Positions 47,286 through 57,475 of a stretch of DNA of 64,000 bases are shown here, one piece after another. The DNA lies in the NCBI GenBank assembly GCA_965221465.1, contig OZ244892.1:2480001-2544000 (forward strand), given 5' to 3'. A model generated the notes under the pieces. It saw nothing but the letters and a program-made list of their open reading frames with translations, was not told the DNA's origin and made no database searches. The stretch is from Azophilus sp965221465 (GTDB lineage Bacteria > Pseudomonadota > Gammaproteobacteria > Pseudomonadales > Azotimanducaceae). The number at the start of each line of letters is the position of its first letter. The stretch's first letter is position 1. A program made the translations under genes and the position numbers.

Positions 47286-48557
47286 TCACTCGTCCGCCCG
47301 CAGGGCCGTCACCGGCTGCAAACGGCGAATTCTGAGCGACGGAATCAGGGCCGCAACCTGGGTGCCTGCGAACATGACCGCCGGGGCCAACCCCAGACTG
47401 ACGGTGGTCAGTCGGGTATGCAAGCGGTCGGGCAAGTAATACGCCTCTGCCATGGCTGCCACGTCGTCGCCCAGATAGAACCCGTAGATCTCGAGCCAGA
47501 GAACGATCGGCAATGCCAGCCCAAGCCCGATTCCAGCGCCCAGCGCCCAGAGAAAGACGGCCTCGATCTGCACCATCAATACGATCCTGCCCGGACGCAT
47601 GCCGATCGCGCGCAGCACGCCGAATTCCCGGGTGCGTTCGAACACCGTCATGATGAAGGAATTGACGACGCTGAAGACGACGACGATGACAATGAACCCG
47701 TAAATGAAATAACCGCCGACGCGGTCGAGTTCAATGCCCTGCCGGACGTCCGGCATGACCTCGTCCCAGTTTCTGGCAACGAGCGGCGGGGGAAGCCGAT
47801 CGTTCAGGTCGCCGGCCAGCCCCGCGCTTGCGGTGATCTCGGTGGACCGGACAACCAGCGTATGCGCTTCGTCACCGAGGCCGAACGCATCCCGGACGGT
47901 TGCCAGCGGCGCCGCCACCGTTCCGCGGTCGAGGTCGGGAATGCCGGTTCTGAAGAGGCCGACGACCGTCAGGGCCAACGCGGCAACACCGCCCTCCCTG
48001 CCGGTTCCGAGCAGGACGATCTCACCGCCCACACCGGTGCCGAGGTTGCCGGCCAGGATCTCGCCCACCACCGCTTCCTCGCCCCCTTCGAACATGCGGC
48101 CCTCGGCGACCCGGTCGAAGAATCGAACCGTCCGGCGCTCCCGTTCGGGATCGACGCCGAGCACCCGGGCGCCGAAAGCGCGCTCTTCCGTCGAGACCAG
48201 GGCAAAGGCTTCGACCCGCGGCGCCACCGACTCGACCCCTGGCTGCCGGTCGAGTTGCTCGAGCAGACGCGACGCACCTTCCACCGTCTGCTCGATGCGC
48301 CGGTCTTCGACGAAGCCGCGGTTCTGAATCTGCAGGTGACCGTTCAGGAGAGCCGTCGCGTTGCCGATCATCTGCACGTAGGCGCCCTGCTGAAACGACA
48401 TGGAGAAGACGATCAGCAGCACGGTGAAAGCGATGCCCGCGGCGGTGAGCCAGGTACGGCGTGCGTTGCGCCACAGATTGCGCCAGGCGACCGCGAGAAG
48501 CAGCGGCCGGCCGGCGCGCAAGCGGCCGGCGCCCGGCGATACCGCCGCTTCAGCCAT
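47286..48557 (-). CDS. FtsX/MacB-type ABC permease A
   Basis: 423 residues; N-terminal helix (WLTAAGIAFTVLLIVFSMSF), periplasmic domain (STEERAFGARVLGVDPERER, like STDERSFAARVVGVEPERE of permease B) and VFERTREFGVLRAIGM before the C-terminal helices. Overlaps the LolA-like gene by 8 bp. Permeases A and B are more alike than either is to C. Confidence 0.93.
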   Translation of the reverse strand: MAEAAVSPGAGRLRAGRPLLLAVAWRNLWRNARRTWLTAAGIAFTVLLIVFSMSFQQGAYVQMIGNATALLNGHLQIQNRGFVEDRRIEQTVEGASRLLEQLDRQPGVESVAPRVEAFALVSTEERAFGARVLGVDPERERRTVRFFDRVAEGRMFEGGEEAVVGEILAGNLGTGVGGEIVLLGTGREGGVAALALTVVGLFRTGIPDLDRGTVAAPLATVRDAFGLGDEAHTLVVRSTEITASAGLAGDLNDRLPPPLVARNWDEVMPDVRQGIELDRVGGYFIYGFIVIVVVFSVVNSFIMTVFERTREFGVLRAIGMRPGRIVLMVQIEAVFLWALGAGIGLGLALPIVLWLEIYGFYLGDDVAAMAEAYYLPDRLHTRLTTVSLGLAPAVMFAGTQVAALIPSLRIRRLQPVTALRADE

Positions 48558-49374
48558 CGCGCCTGCTTGCCGGCGAAGCGCCGCTTCGCAATGTGAAGGT
48601 GGTGAACAGGCGATCCTCGAGCGGCAGGTCGAACTCCACCTCGATGAATTCCATCTCGGTGTAGCGGTCGGGTTCGTCGAGTTTCGACATGCGCATGCGC
48701 GTTGCCACCGTACGCCCGTCGATTTCGCGAATCTCGAGCGTCTCCATGCGCTTCAGGGGCTCGAGGTCCTGGTCGTAGAAGGTTTGCGACAAGAGAATGC
48801 TGTCGTCGCGCACCACCCAGTCCTCCTTGCCCCACACCACCGGGGCGGAATCGTACGGCACCGCTTCGATGGTGTAGACGACACGGCCGTCCGCCTCACC
48901 GACATCGACAATCGCAAGCTGGTAGTGGTGCAGCACGTTGTCGCTGCGCGACAGGTCGCTGTACGAGAAGTCGGAGCCCGCCCAATCCTGCGACATCATG
49001 CTGAACGGCAGCCGGATGACGCGGTTGAGCTTCGGCGTGTACGTCCACATTCGCTCGCCGTTCTGCAGCAGCGCGTTGCCGGCATCCTTGGCCGGCGCCG
49101 TGAAACGCACCAGCGAATCCGAACGGCCCCGGGTCCAGGCAACGACTTCCGACGTGCGTTGCCACTCCGGACGATGGATCAGCATGCGCAACTCGGCGTA
49201 CGAAGTCGTACTCCGGGAATTGTCGATCGCGGCCGCGATCAGATCGTACGGGTCCGGCGTCTCCGGTTCCCCGTGTGCAACACCTGCCGCGAGCAGGCAC
49301 GCGCCGACGATGCCGATGAACCGCCGCCTAGCACAAAATGGCACTGCAATCCCCTTGCTGCCGATTCGCTCCAT
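48550..49374 (-). CDS. outer-membrane lipoprotein-sorting (LolA-like) protein
   Basis: About 274 residues. Signal peptide (FIGIVGACLLAAGVAHGE), then a LolA/LolB-like half-barrel of the family often annotated as outer membrane lipoprotein-sorting protein: WTRGRSDSLVRFTAPAKDAG, MWTYTPKLNRVIRLP, MMSQDWAGSDFSYSDLSR. ATG 49374 gives a signal peptide with a normal length. First gene of the operon. It suggests a lipid or lipoprotein cargo carried across the periplasm after extraction by the ABC complex. Confidence 0.88.
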   Translation of the reverse strand: MERIGSKGIAVPFCARRRFIGIVGACLLAAGVAHGEPETPDPYDLIAAAIDNSRSTTSYAELRMLIHRPEWQRTSEVVAWTRGRSDSLVRFTAPAKDAGNALLQNGERMWTYTPKLNRVIRLPFSMMSQDWAGSDFSYSDLSRSDNVLHHYQLAIVDVGEADGRVVYTIEAVPYDSAPVVWGKEDWVVRDDSILLSQTFYDQDLEPLKRMETLEIREIDGRTVATRMRMSKLDEPDRYTEMEFIEVEFDLPLEDRLFTTFTLRSGASPASRRDG

Positions 49375-49473
49375 GCATTGTACGCACTCGCCCCAACCGA
49401 CGCATTCGGGCCGAACCGCCCTCAATCGCACCCAAACGGAACCGCAATACCTCGAGGCGAGACTGCGTGGCGT

Positions 49474-50886
49474 TCACAGCCCGTAAGTCGACCGCAATGC
49501 TGCGCCGTGATCCCGGAGTGCGAGCAGAATCTCGCGCTGCCGGCCATTCGCCGATTCGAGCAGCTTGGCCAACTCCGACTCGAATCGCGCCATGGTCAAC
49601 CAGGGCGCCTCGTCGGCGCCGAGCTTGTCCCGGACCCAGGCGCGCCATTCGTCGCGTTCGGTGTCGTCCTGCCAGTTCGAAAATCCCCGCGCTTTCAGGC
49701 GCGCCGCAAGCACGCCGAGGCGCTTGTCGCGGTAGTCCAGATCGACCCAGCGGTCGCGGGCAAGCTCGGCGTTGAAGCTCTCGCAACGCGCCTTGTCGTC
49801 GTCCTGCAGAAAGCCGTCGTAGAGCGCCGCATCGACATCGGATTGCGGCTCCGGGCCTGGCCTCGCGAAGACGCGGCCGATCTTGCGGGCGATGCCGGCC
49901 TGCTGCAGGCGTCGCATTCGCCGTTTCGCGGCCGCCCGGTCGAACTGCAACCGTTCCTCGTCGGCTGCCGTGACGGTTTCCGCCACCGCTACGAACGGAC
50001 ACTTGTTGATGCGTATCTCCTTGAGGGGCGGCCGCACCGGCGCATCCGGGGTGAACAGCGCTTCGCAGATACGTTCTTCCGGCCAGGCCAAGAGCGGTTC
50101 CACATCCTCGGCAAGGTCGGCCACGACGATGGAGTTCTTGTTCCGCGGGTGCCGGCAGATCGAAACGATGGGCGCCAGGCCCTTGCGCTGCCGGGGATAC
50201 ATGCCGGAAACATGGACGCAGAGCCGTTCGCCATAGGGCTCGAGCAGGTCGCGCACCCGGCCCTTGGAACGCCCATGCAGGCAATAGGCGAACAGCTTCG
50301 GCTGTTTTTCCTTGATCAGACGCGCCAGCGCCACCGTGGCGCGAACATCGGCAAGCGCATCGTGGGCATTGCCGTGTTCCAGTCCGTTGGCCGCCGCCAG
50401 GGCCTCCAGGCGGTAGACCGGCAAGCCGGCCTCGTCAATCGGCCACTCGATGCCGTCCGGCCGCAGGGCGCCGGCAGCGCGCACCAGGTCGATGATGTCC
50501 CAACGGGAGTTGCCGTTCTGCCACTCGCGCGCATAGGGGTCCATCAGATTGCGGTACAACCCGTAGCGTACGAACTCGTCGTCGAACCTGAGGTTGTTGT
50601 AGCCGACCACGCAGGTGCCTGGCTCGGAAAACAACTTGTTGATGCGGCTGAGCGCGCGCCATTCCGCAATGCCTTCGCTGCGGGACAACTCGGGCGTGAT
50701 GCCGGTTATCAGGGTGGCCGCGGGGTTCGGCAACACGTCGTCCGGCAGATTGACATAGGTGCACCAGGGGTCGCCGACCGGCTCGAGTTCGCCGTCCGTA
50801 CGCATGCCTGCGAACTGGACGATGCGGTCCCAGCGCGGCTCGGTCCCGGAGGTTTCCAGGTCATACCAGTAGAACGAATTGGGCAC
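49474..50886 (-). CDS. sbcB: exodeoxyribonuclease I
   Basis: About 470 residues against 475 in E. coli. DEDDh 3'-5' exonuclease: FYWYDLETSGT, GYNNLRFDDEFVRYGLYRN, SRWDIIDLVRA and HNAHDALADVRATV-like GNAHDALADV. The SH3-like and C-terminal ExoI domains follow (HVSGMYPRQR, INKCPFVA, LYDGFLQDDDK). It degrades single-stranded DNA in recombination and mismatch repair. The start is GTG 50886, with GGGAGGC just upstream; extending further upstream adds a tail without counterpart. Confidence 0.95.
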   Translation of the reverse strand: MPNSFYWYDLETSGTEPRWDRIVQFAGMRTDGELEPVGDPWCTYVNLPDDVLPNPAATLITGITPELSRSEGIAEWRALSRINKLFSEPGTCVVGYNNLRFDDEFVRYGLYRNLMDPYAREWQNGNSRWDIIDLVRAAGALRPDGIEWPIDEAGLPVYRLEALAAANGLEHGNAHDALADVRATVALARLIKEKQPKLFAYCLHGRSKGRVRDLLEPYGERLCVHVSGMYPRQRKGLAPIVSICRHPRNKNSIVVADLAEDVEPLLAWPEERICEALFTPDAPVRPPLKEIRINKCPFVAVAETVTAADEERLQFDRAAAKRRMRRLQQAGIARKIGRVFARPGPEPQSDVDAALYDGFLQDDDKARCESFNAELARDRWVDLDYRDKRLGVLAARLKARGFSNWQDDTERDEWRAWVRDKLGADEAPWLTMARFESELAKLLESANGRQREILLALRDHGAALRSTYGL

Positions 50887-51093
50887 GACGCCTCCCGAAC
50901 CGTTGACGATTGCTGCCGCGGAGAACCGACCTGCCGCCGCGCATTCTCGCATTGTTCCCGCACCGGCTCACCGGGACAAGCATGCACCGCACCCTAGTTC
51001 TTTGAACTCGATCGGAGGAGAGATTCTCCACGTCTCAGCACATCAGGCTGCCGGCGGTTGGCAAGGCCGTCGCATCTGTGTTACTCAACCCCC

Positions 51094-51951
51094 ATGGCAT
51101 GGTTGAAAGGCTCGTTGTCGGTCTGCTTCATTCTGCTGAACACCATTGCGGTGTGCGTGCCGCTCTATGCCATGGCCCTGCTGCGACTGCCGCTCGCCGG
51201 CGCTGCCCGGAGCGCCCTGACGCGGCGCATGGACTTCGCCATCGACCTCTGGGTCTCCTGCAATCGCTTCCTGCTCCGATCGCTGAAACTGGTGGATATC
51301 GAGATCGACCGGCACGGAGCGCCGTTGTCGAGGCGCAACTGGTACATCGTTGTCTGCAACCACCAGAGCTGGGCCGACATCCTGCTGCTGCAGGACGCGT
51401 TCCGCGCCGCCATTCCACCGCTCAAGTTCTTCACGAAGCGCGAGCTGATCTGGCTGCCGCTGGCCGGCGCGGCCATGTACATGCTGGGTTTTCCGTACGT
51501 TCGGCGCGTCGGCAGGGCCCAACTGGCGGCCAACCCGGCGCTCAAGCATGCCGACCGGGACAGCACCCTGGCCGCCTGCCGGGTTTTCCGCAACCACCCG
51601 ACCTCCGTGCTGATCTTCCTGGAGGGCACCCGCTTCACCGAAGCCAAGCGAAGCGCCCGCAACAGCCGCTTCCGGCATCTGCTGAATCCCCGCACCGGCG
51701 GCCTCGGTTACGTTCTCAGTGGCCTCCGGGACGAGGTCGGTACGTTGATCGATGTCACCATCGCCTACCCGGAGGGCCCACCGTCGTTCTGGGGATTCCT
51801 GACGGGCCGGTGCCGGAAGGCCCATATGACCATTCAGGCAATCGAGTTGAATCCCGCGGTGCAGAGCGACGACCCGGCACTGCAGCGCCCGGCACTGCAG
51901 CCCTTTGTGGAGAACCTGTGGCGCGCCAAGGACGAACGCCTCGGCGCATGA
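51094..51951 (+). CDS. PlsC-family lysophospholipid acyltransferase
   Basis: 285 residues of the YihG-like subgroup. N-terminal transmembrane segment (SVCFILLNTIAVCVPLYAMA), acyltransferase motif I NHQSWAD (H-x4-D), motif III FLEGTRFTEAK, and FPYVRRV. It transfers an acyl chain to lysophosphatidic acid or a related glycerolipid at the inner membrane. ATG 51094. Convergent with the coiled-coil gene, stops 12 bp apart. Confidence 0.9.
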   Translation: MAWLKGSLSVCFILLNTIAVCVPLYAMALLRLPLAGAARSALTRRMDFAIDLWVSCNRFLLRSLKLVDIEIDRHGAPLSRRNWYIVVCNHQSWADILLLQDAFRAAIPPLKFFTKRELIWLPLAGAAMYMLGFPYVRRVGRAQLAANPALKHADRDSTLAACRVFRNHPTSVLIFLEGTRFTEAKRSARNSRFRHLLNPRTGGLGYVLSGLRDEVGTLIDVTIAYPEGPPSFWGFLTGRCRKAHMTIQAIELNPAVQSDDPALQRPALQPFVENLWRAKDERLGA

Positions 51952-51963
51952 GTGAGCACGAAG

Positions 51964-52710
51964 TCAGAGCGTAGAGGGCGCCGGCTTCAATGCATCGAGC
52001 CGCTGCTCGATGTCCACCAGCCGGGTATTGAACTGCCGGCGGTAGGAGTCGATGGCGGCGATGGCCTGTTCGTGCTCCTGCACGCTGCTGTTCATGCCCG
52101 CAACGGTCTGTGCCGCGGTATTCACCTTGTCGACCAGATCGCGCTGCCCGCGCAGCACCCGCTGCAGTTGCAGCTCGATGGCCGCCAGCTGGTCGGCCAC
52201 TTCGTCCTGCCGACCGAGGGCCTGTTCGTGCCGCGCGACGGCGCTCTTCAGCGTCTTGTCAACAGCTTCCAGGGCCTGAATGCTCGACTTGTGCGAGTTC
52301 AACAGCCTCTGATTGCCCTCGATCCACCCCTTGTTGCGCTTGTTGGAAATGTCCCAGAGCTTTCTGATCTCCGACTCCCAGAGATTGATCTGCTGACCGG
52401 TCTGGGCATCGGTCTCGCTCATCACCTGGTCGGTCATCCTGAGGCGGTCTTCCAGGGCTTCGAGGCGGGCGTTTGCCTGGGCGAGCTGCTGCTGCTCCTC
52501 GGTGAGCAGCCGATGCTGGTTGGCGATGAACCATCCGGCGACGGCGAGGCCGGCAGCGAGAACGGCAAGCACCAGGGTGAAGCCGAGCATTCTGCCGCCT
52601 CCACCATCGCCTGTGCCTCCGCCGCGCCGGCGGGAGACCGACGGAGGACGCCGGCGGGCATCCTCCGGTGCGGCCGATATGCTTGGGGGCTCCGGGTTCT
52701 CCGACATCAT
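51964..52710 (-). CDS. single-pass membrane protein with long coiled coil
   Basis: 248 residues: a Pro/Arg/Gly-rich cytoplasmic N-terminus, one transmembrane helix (MLGFTLVLAVLAAGLAVAGW) near residue 42-61, then about 170 residues of heptad-patterned coiled coil (LTEEQQQLAQANARLEALEDRL, split). No family recognised. The topology recalls envelope or division-associated proteins. ATG pair at 52710/52707. Confidence 0.75.
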   Translation of the reverse strand: MMSENPEPPSISAAPEDARRRPPSVSRRRGGGTGDGGGGRMLGFTLVLAVLAAGLAVAGWFIANQHRLLTEEQQQLAQANARLEALEDRLRMTDQVMSETDAQTGQQINLWESEIRKLWDISNKRNKGWIEGNQRLLNSHKSSIQALEAVDKTLKSAVARHEQALGRQDEVADQLAAIELQLQRVLRGQRDLVDKVNTAAQTVAGMNSSVQEHEQAIAAIDSYRRQFNTRLVDIEQRLDALKPAPSTL

Positions 52711-52804
52711 CGGTCCTGTCTATTCGTGCTATTCGTGCCTTCCGTTGGCGTGCGCAGGCCGCGCCGCGCCGTACGGGCAGCGGCGCCCAGGCGGGTAACC
52801 GCCC

Positions 52805-53461
52805 CTATAGAACCTGCAACAGGCCCCACAGCACGAGAATCAGCACAAATCCGGAAACGATCACGCCCCGAATGGAGGCAATCGGGCCAGGCTTGCCGAC
52901 GATCGCGTTGATCTCGATGGCTGCAATGATGACCAGGGCGGCAATCAGCGCGGGAATCTCGCTCATCATGCTGCCGTTCGGCAGATGCGCGCTGGAGCCC
53001 ATGAAATACAGCATCGGGATCGAGAACAGCGTGTTGGTACGCGACGCCAGTGCCGCTTTCGGCGCTGCGGCAGCCGCCTCCGCCAGGGCTTCGCCGCCGG
53101 CGGCAATCTGTTCGTTGGATGCGATCAGTATTCTTTGATTGGGCCAGATGATCAGCCAGACGTTCAGGAACATCAGTATGGCCATCACGGAGCCGATAAT
53201 GATATCGACGGTGGCCCCCATGCCGCGGAGATAGAGCATGATCAGCCCGGTCAGCAGGGTGAGCATCGCCCCCCAGCGGAACCACCACAGCGCTCTGGGG
53301 ACGAGCTTGGTGAACGCATCGGTGCGCGCAGCCGCATCGGCTTCCTTGAAATACTCCGTCTGGACGAAATTGAAGTAGTAGAGCAACCCGATCCAGGTGA
53401 TACCTGCCAGGAAGTGCCCCCATTTCGCGAGGTAGTCGATGACCATTTCCGTTTCAGACAT
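52805..53461 (-). CDS. PuuD-like (urate hydroxylase membrane domain) protein
   Basis: 218 residues, about five to six transmembrane helices. MVIDYLAKWGHFLAGITWIGLLYYFNFVQ (split) with its His, and PRALWWFRWGAMLTLLTG are the signatures of the PuuD/DUF989 domain. Full PuuD oxidises urate and carries a C-terminal cytochrome c; here the protein ends after the membrane part, with no CxxCH. Either the haem protein is elsewhere or the function differs. GGAGGGAACT precedes ATG 53461. Confidence 0.82.
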   Translation of the reverse strand: MSETEMVIDYLAKWGHFLAGITWIGLLYYFNFVQTEYFKEADAAARTDAFTKLVPRALWWFRWGAMLTLLTGLIMLYLRGMGATVDIIIGSVMAILMFLNVWLIIWPNQRILIASNEQIAAGGEALAEAAAAAPKAALASRTNTLFSIPMLYFMGSSAHLPNGSMMSEIPALIAALVIIAAIEINAIVGKPGPIASIRGVIVSGFVLILVLWGLLQVL

Positions 53462-53603
53462 AGTTCCCTCCACGCCAGTTGTTCGATTTGCCTGTTGTCG
53501 AAGCCTTGACGGCCTCAGAACCAAATATATCGCGGCCCAGTAGCGGAACCAACCGGTATTTTCGGCTCGGGCGACCCAAGCGAACCCGCATTTGACAGGT
53601 GCG

Positions 53604-53849
53604 ATGACCATGAACGACATTGCAAAGGAAAGCGTGGCGCCGATGCAGAACCCACCGCACCTGGGCGAACTCATCCATGAGAGCATGGATGAGATGAGTT
53701 GGAACGTGACTGCAACAGCGACGCATCCCGGCTGCAAGCGCGGCACGCTGTCGCGTCTGCTGAACGGCAAGGCGGGCGTGTCGGCGCACGCTGCCCGCTG
53801 CGAATTGCACAAAAATGAAAACCCCGGCAGGCGCCGGGGTTTTCGTTGA
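53604..53849 (+). pseudogene. truncated HigA-type antitoxin
   Basis: HLGELIHESMDEMSWNVTATA, then GCKRGTLSRLLNGKAGVSA is the HTH of HigA (XRE) antitoxins. The normal C-terminal half is missing: the frame leaves the family after GVSAHAARCE and runs into the groEL terminator hairpin. No higB is found beside it. Probably a decayed module. Confidence 0.6.
53821..53840 (-). terminator. groESL terminator
   Basis: ACCCCGGC and GCCGGGGT arms (8 bp, 4-nt loop) 30 bp after the groEL stop. On the minus strand they are followed by TTTTCATTTTTG, which fits an intrinsic terminator. Confidence 0.85.
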
Positions 53850-53869
53850 GCGATTCCGGAAGGATCGCT

Positions 53870-55507
<1,638 letters not shown>

Positions 55508-55624
55508 TGCTTGTTCCTCTTAATCGTTCAATCCAATGCTGCGTGGGCTCACGCTTTCCCGGCAGATGGCCTGGTCTGCGCTTCGAGGGTTCGATTCCTC
55601 GCGCCGGCCGGCCGGGGGGTTCCT

Positions 55625-55915
55625 TCAGTCTTCCAATACGCCGTAGATCTCGCTCTCGCTGAGGATGAGAAGCTCCTCGCCGTCGATCTTGACGGTGTTG
55701 CCGCCGTACTGCCCGAAAATGACCCGGTCGCCGACACTGACGTCGGGGGTCAGCCGCTCGCCGTCGTCCTGCCGCTTGCCAGGGCCCACAGCCAGGACTT
55801 CGCCCTGGGAGGGCTTCTCGGCCGCCGAGTCGGGTAACACGATGCCGCCCGCCGTGGTGGTTTCTTCTTCCAGCCGGCGCACGACAACGCGGTCGTGTAG
55901 AGGTCGAATGTTCAT
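55625..55915 (-). CDS. groES: co-chaperonin GroES
   Basis: 96 residues: MNIRPLHDRVVVRRLEEETT, the mobile loop TTAGGIVLPDSAAEKPSQG, and the roof and C-terminal strands ending in EIYGVLED. The seven-fold cap of GroEL. GGGAGAT lies about 8 bases upstream of ATG 55915. First gene of the groESL operon. Confidence 0.98.
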   Translation of the reverse strand: MNIRPLHDRVVVRRLEEETTTAGGIVLPDSAAEKPSQGEVLAVGPGKRQDDGERLTPDVSVGDRVIFGQYGGNTVKIDGEELLILSESEIYGVLED

Positions 55916-55998
55916 TGACAGATATCTCCCGATTTCCTTGCCTCTCCCCTGTCCCGACAACGGACAGGGGTCCATTTTCCCGTGCTCGAAAGCACCGG

Positions 55999-56025
55999 TT
56001 AGCACTCGTCTGTTGAGAGTGCTAA
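55999..56025. promoter_or_regulatory. CIRCE operator (HrcA site)
   Basis: TTAGCACTC, 9 bases, GAGTGCTAA: an exact consensus CIRCE, 84 bp before groES. It indicates repression by HrcA, relieved by heat. Confidence 0.97.
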
Positions 56026-56121
56026 CTCAAAGCGCGGTAATGATAGGGGCGTTTCGGTGAGTTTCAAGCCCTGGACCGGTTTTTTTTCGATCCCTCGCCG
56101 CAGGGCATTCGCGACCCTTCG

Positions 56122-56375
56122 CATGGAACACTTTTTCCAGGTGATTGATTTCGTTGAATTCGCGAACCAGGGAAACCTTACCTTCGATCCGGCACCGAGA
56201 ACCGGTATGCGCTACGTGCATGCGGCGCACCAGGCGGCGGCGCTTACCGCTACGATAGGCGCAAGCGCGAGCCTAAACAGCGCCGCATACACGCACCGCA
56301 CACCGGTTCTCTCCCAGCGGTTGTCAGGTGTTCCTTGCGCGTCCTCGTCCCGGCGCGCCGGGTTCGGAACTCGCA
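56122..56375 (+). repeat. Dispersed repeat family A, copy 2
   Basis: Fills the gap between the groES promoter and atl. It begins CATGGAACACTTTTTCCAGG and ends GGTTCGGAACTCGCA. Hairpin arms lie at 56197-56228 and 56280-56311 (GAGAACCGG ... CCGGTTCTC). It shares the loop CTTACCGCTACGATAGGCGC with copy 1 exactly. Confidence 0.85.
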
Positions 56376-56432
56376 AGCAGGTAATCTGCCGGAATCGTTG
56401 CCAGCCGCCCCCGGGGCGACGAAACTTGCCGC

Positions 56433-56744
56433 ATGAGCGAACTCGAGACCCCGGAGGAACGCATCTGGCAGGTGGTCGCCATGATTCCGCCCGGCAAGGT
56501 CGCCACCTACGGCCAGGTCGCCGCGCTCGCGGGCATGCCTGCCCACGCCCGCTTCGTCGGCCGCACGCTGGCCAACCTGCCGAGCGGCACCGGCCTGCCC
56601 TGGCACCGGGTCGTCAATGCGGGCCTCGGCATTTCGATTCGCGAAGGCAGCGGCGGAGACGCTCTGCAACGACGGCGCCTCGAACGGGAGGGTGTGGAAT
56701 TCGTCGGGCAACGCGTGGCGCGCGGTTGTCGGTGGCAGCCCTGA
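56433..56744 (+). CDS. alkyltransferase-like protein (Atl)
   Basis: 103 residues with the MGMT DNA-binding fold: MIPPGKVATYGQVAALAG and ARFVGRTLANLP. The alkyl-acceptor motif PCHRV is PWHRVV here (Cys to Trp), the mark of Atl proteins. Those bind O6-alkylguanine without repairing it and hand it to nucleotide excision repair. ATG 56433. Followed after 6 bp by a methyltransferase on the same strand. Confidence 0.92.
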   Translation: MSELETPEERIWQVVAMIPPGKVATYGQVAALAGMPAHARFVGRTLANLPSGTGLPWHRVVNAGLGISIREGSGGDALQRRRLEREGVEFVGQRVARGCRWQP

Positions 56745-56750
56745 TCGATC

Positions 56751-57347
56751 GTGAGCAGGACGGACGAGCACAGATGGGACGAGCGCTACCGCGCCGGCGC
56801 TTTCGCCGACCGCCTGCATCCAAGCGCCCTGCTGCAGCGCTGGATGCACCGGCTGCCCCATGGCCGCGCCCTCGACCTGGCCTGCGGCGCCGGTCGCAAT
56901 GCGCTGTTCCTGGCGCGCAACGGGTTCGAGGTGACCGGAGTCGACATCTCGTCCGAGGGGCTGAAGCGTGCCCGGGCCTCAGCGCGCGCTGAAGGGCTCG
57001 TGATCGATTGGCAGCGGCAGGACCTCGACGACGGGCTGCGCGTCGCCCATGAATTCGAGGTCGTCTGCCTGTTTCGATACCTGAACCGCAAGCTCTTGCG
57101 CGGCCTTGCCGGCCTGCTGGCCCCAGGCGGGATGCTGGTGGTGGAAGAGCACCTCGCCGTTGACCCGGCATCGTTGCAGGCCCCCCTCGCCGGCCCGTCG
57201 AATCCCGACTTCCGCATCGAACCCGGAGAACTCCGCTCGTTCGCAACGACCCTGGACGTACTCGAGTCTCAAGAGGACATCGTCACAGACCCGGACGGAC
57301 GATGCGTGGCGCTGGCCCGTCTCGTCGCTGTTCGCACCGGTGCATGA
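56751..57347 (+). CDS. class I SAM-dependent methyltransferase (TehB-like)
   Basis: 198 residues: WDERYRAGAFADRLHPSALL at the N-terminus, motif I ALDLACGAGRNALFLARNG, GVDISSEGLKRA, and LVVEEHLA. The TehB/tellurite-type methyltransferase subfamily; natural substrate unknown. Starts GTG 56751, immediately after atl, probably the same transcript. Confidence 0.85.
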   Translation: MSRTDEHRWDERYRAGAFADRLHPSALLQRWMHRLPHGRALDLACGAGRNALFLARNGFEVTGVDISSEGLKRARASARAEGLVIDWQRQDLDDGLRVAHEFEVVCLFRYLNRKLLRGLAGLLAPGGMLVVEEHLAVDPASLQAPLAGPSNPDFRIEPGELRSFATTLDVLESQEDIVTDPDGRCVALARLVAVRTGA

Positions 57348-57475
57348 ACGAACGCAGCAATGCGCGTGTTGTCGCTGCCATTGGCGACCCCGGTGGTTCG
57401 GTCACGAAAGGATGCGCATTCGGGCTCAGCTACAGCGCAGCATCCCGGCCCGCGAATCACAGCCCGGTGCCGGCG

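Noticed and set aside
55561..55612. tRNA-like T-arm sequence (GGGTTCGATTCCTCGC) between groES and groEL
   Set aside because: No acceptor, D or anticodon stems can be formed around it; taken as chance or an untraceable remnant.
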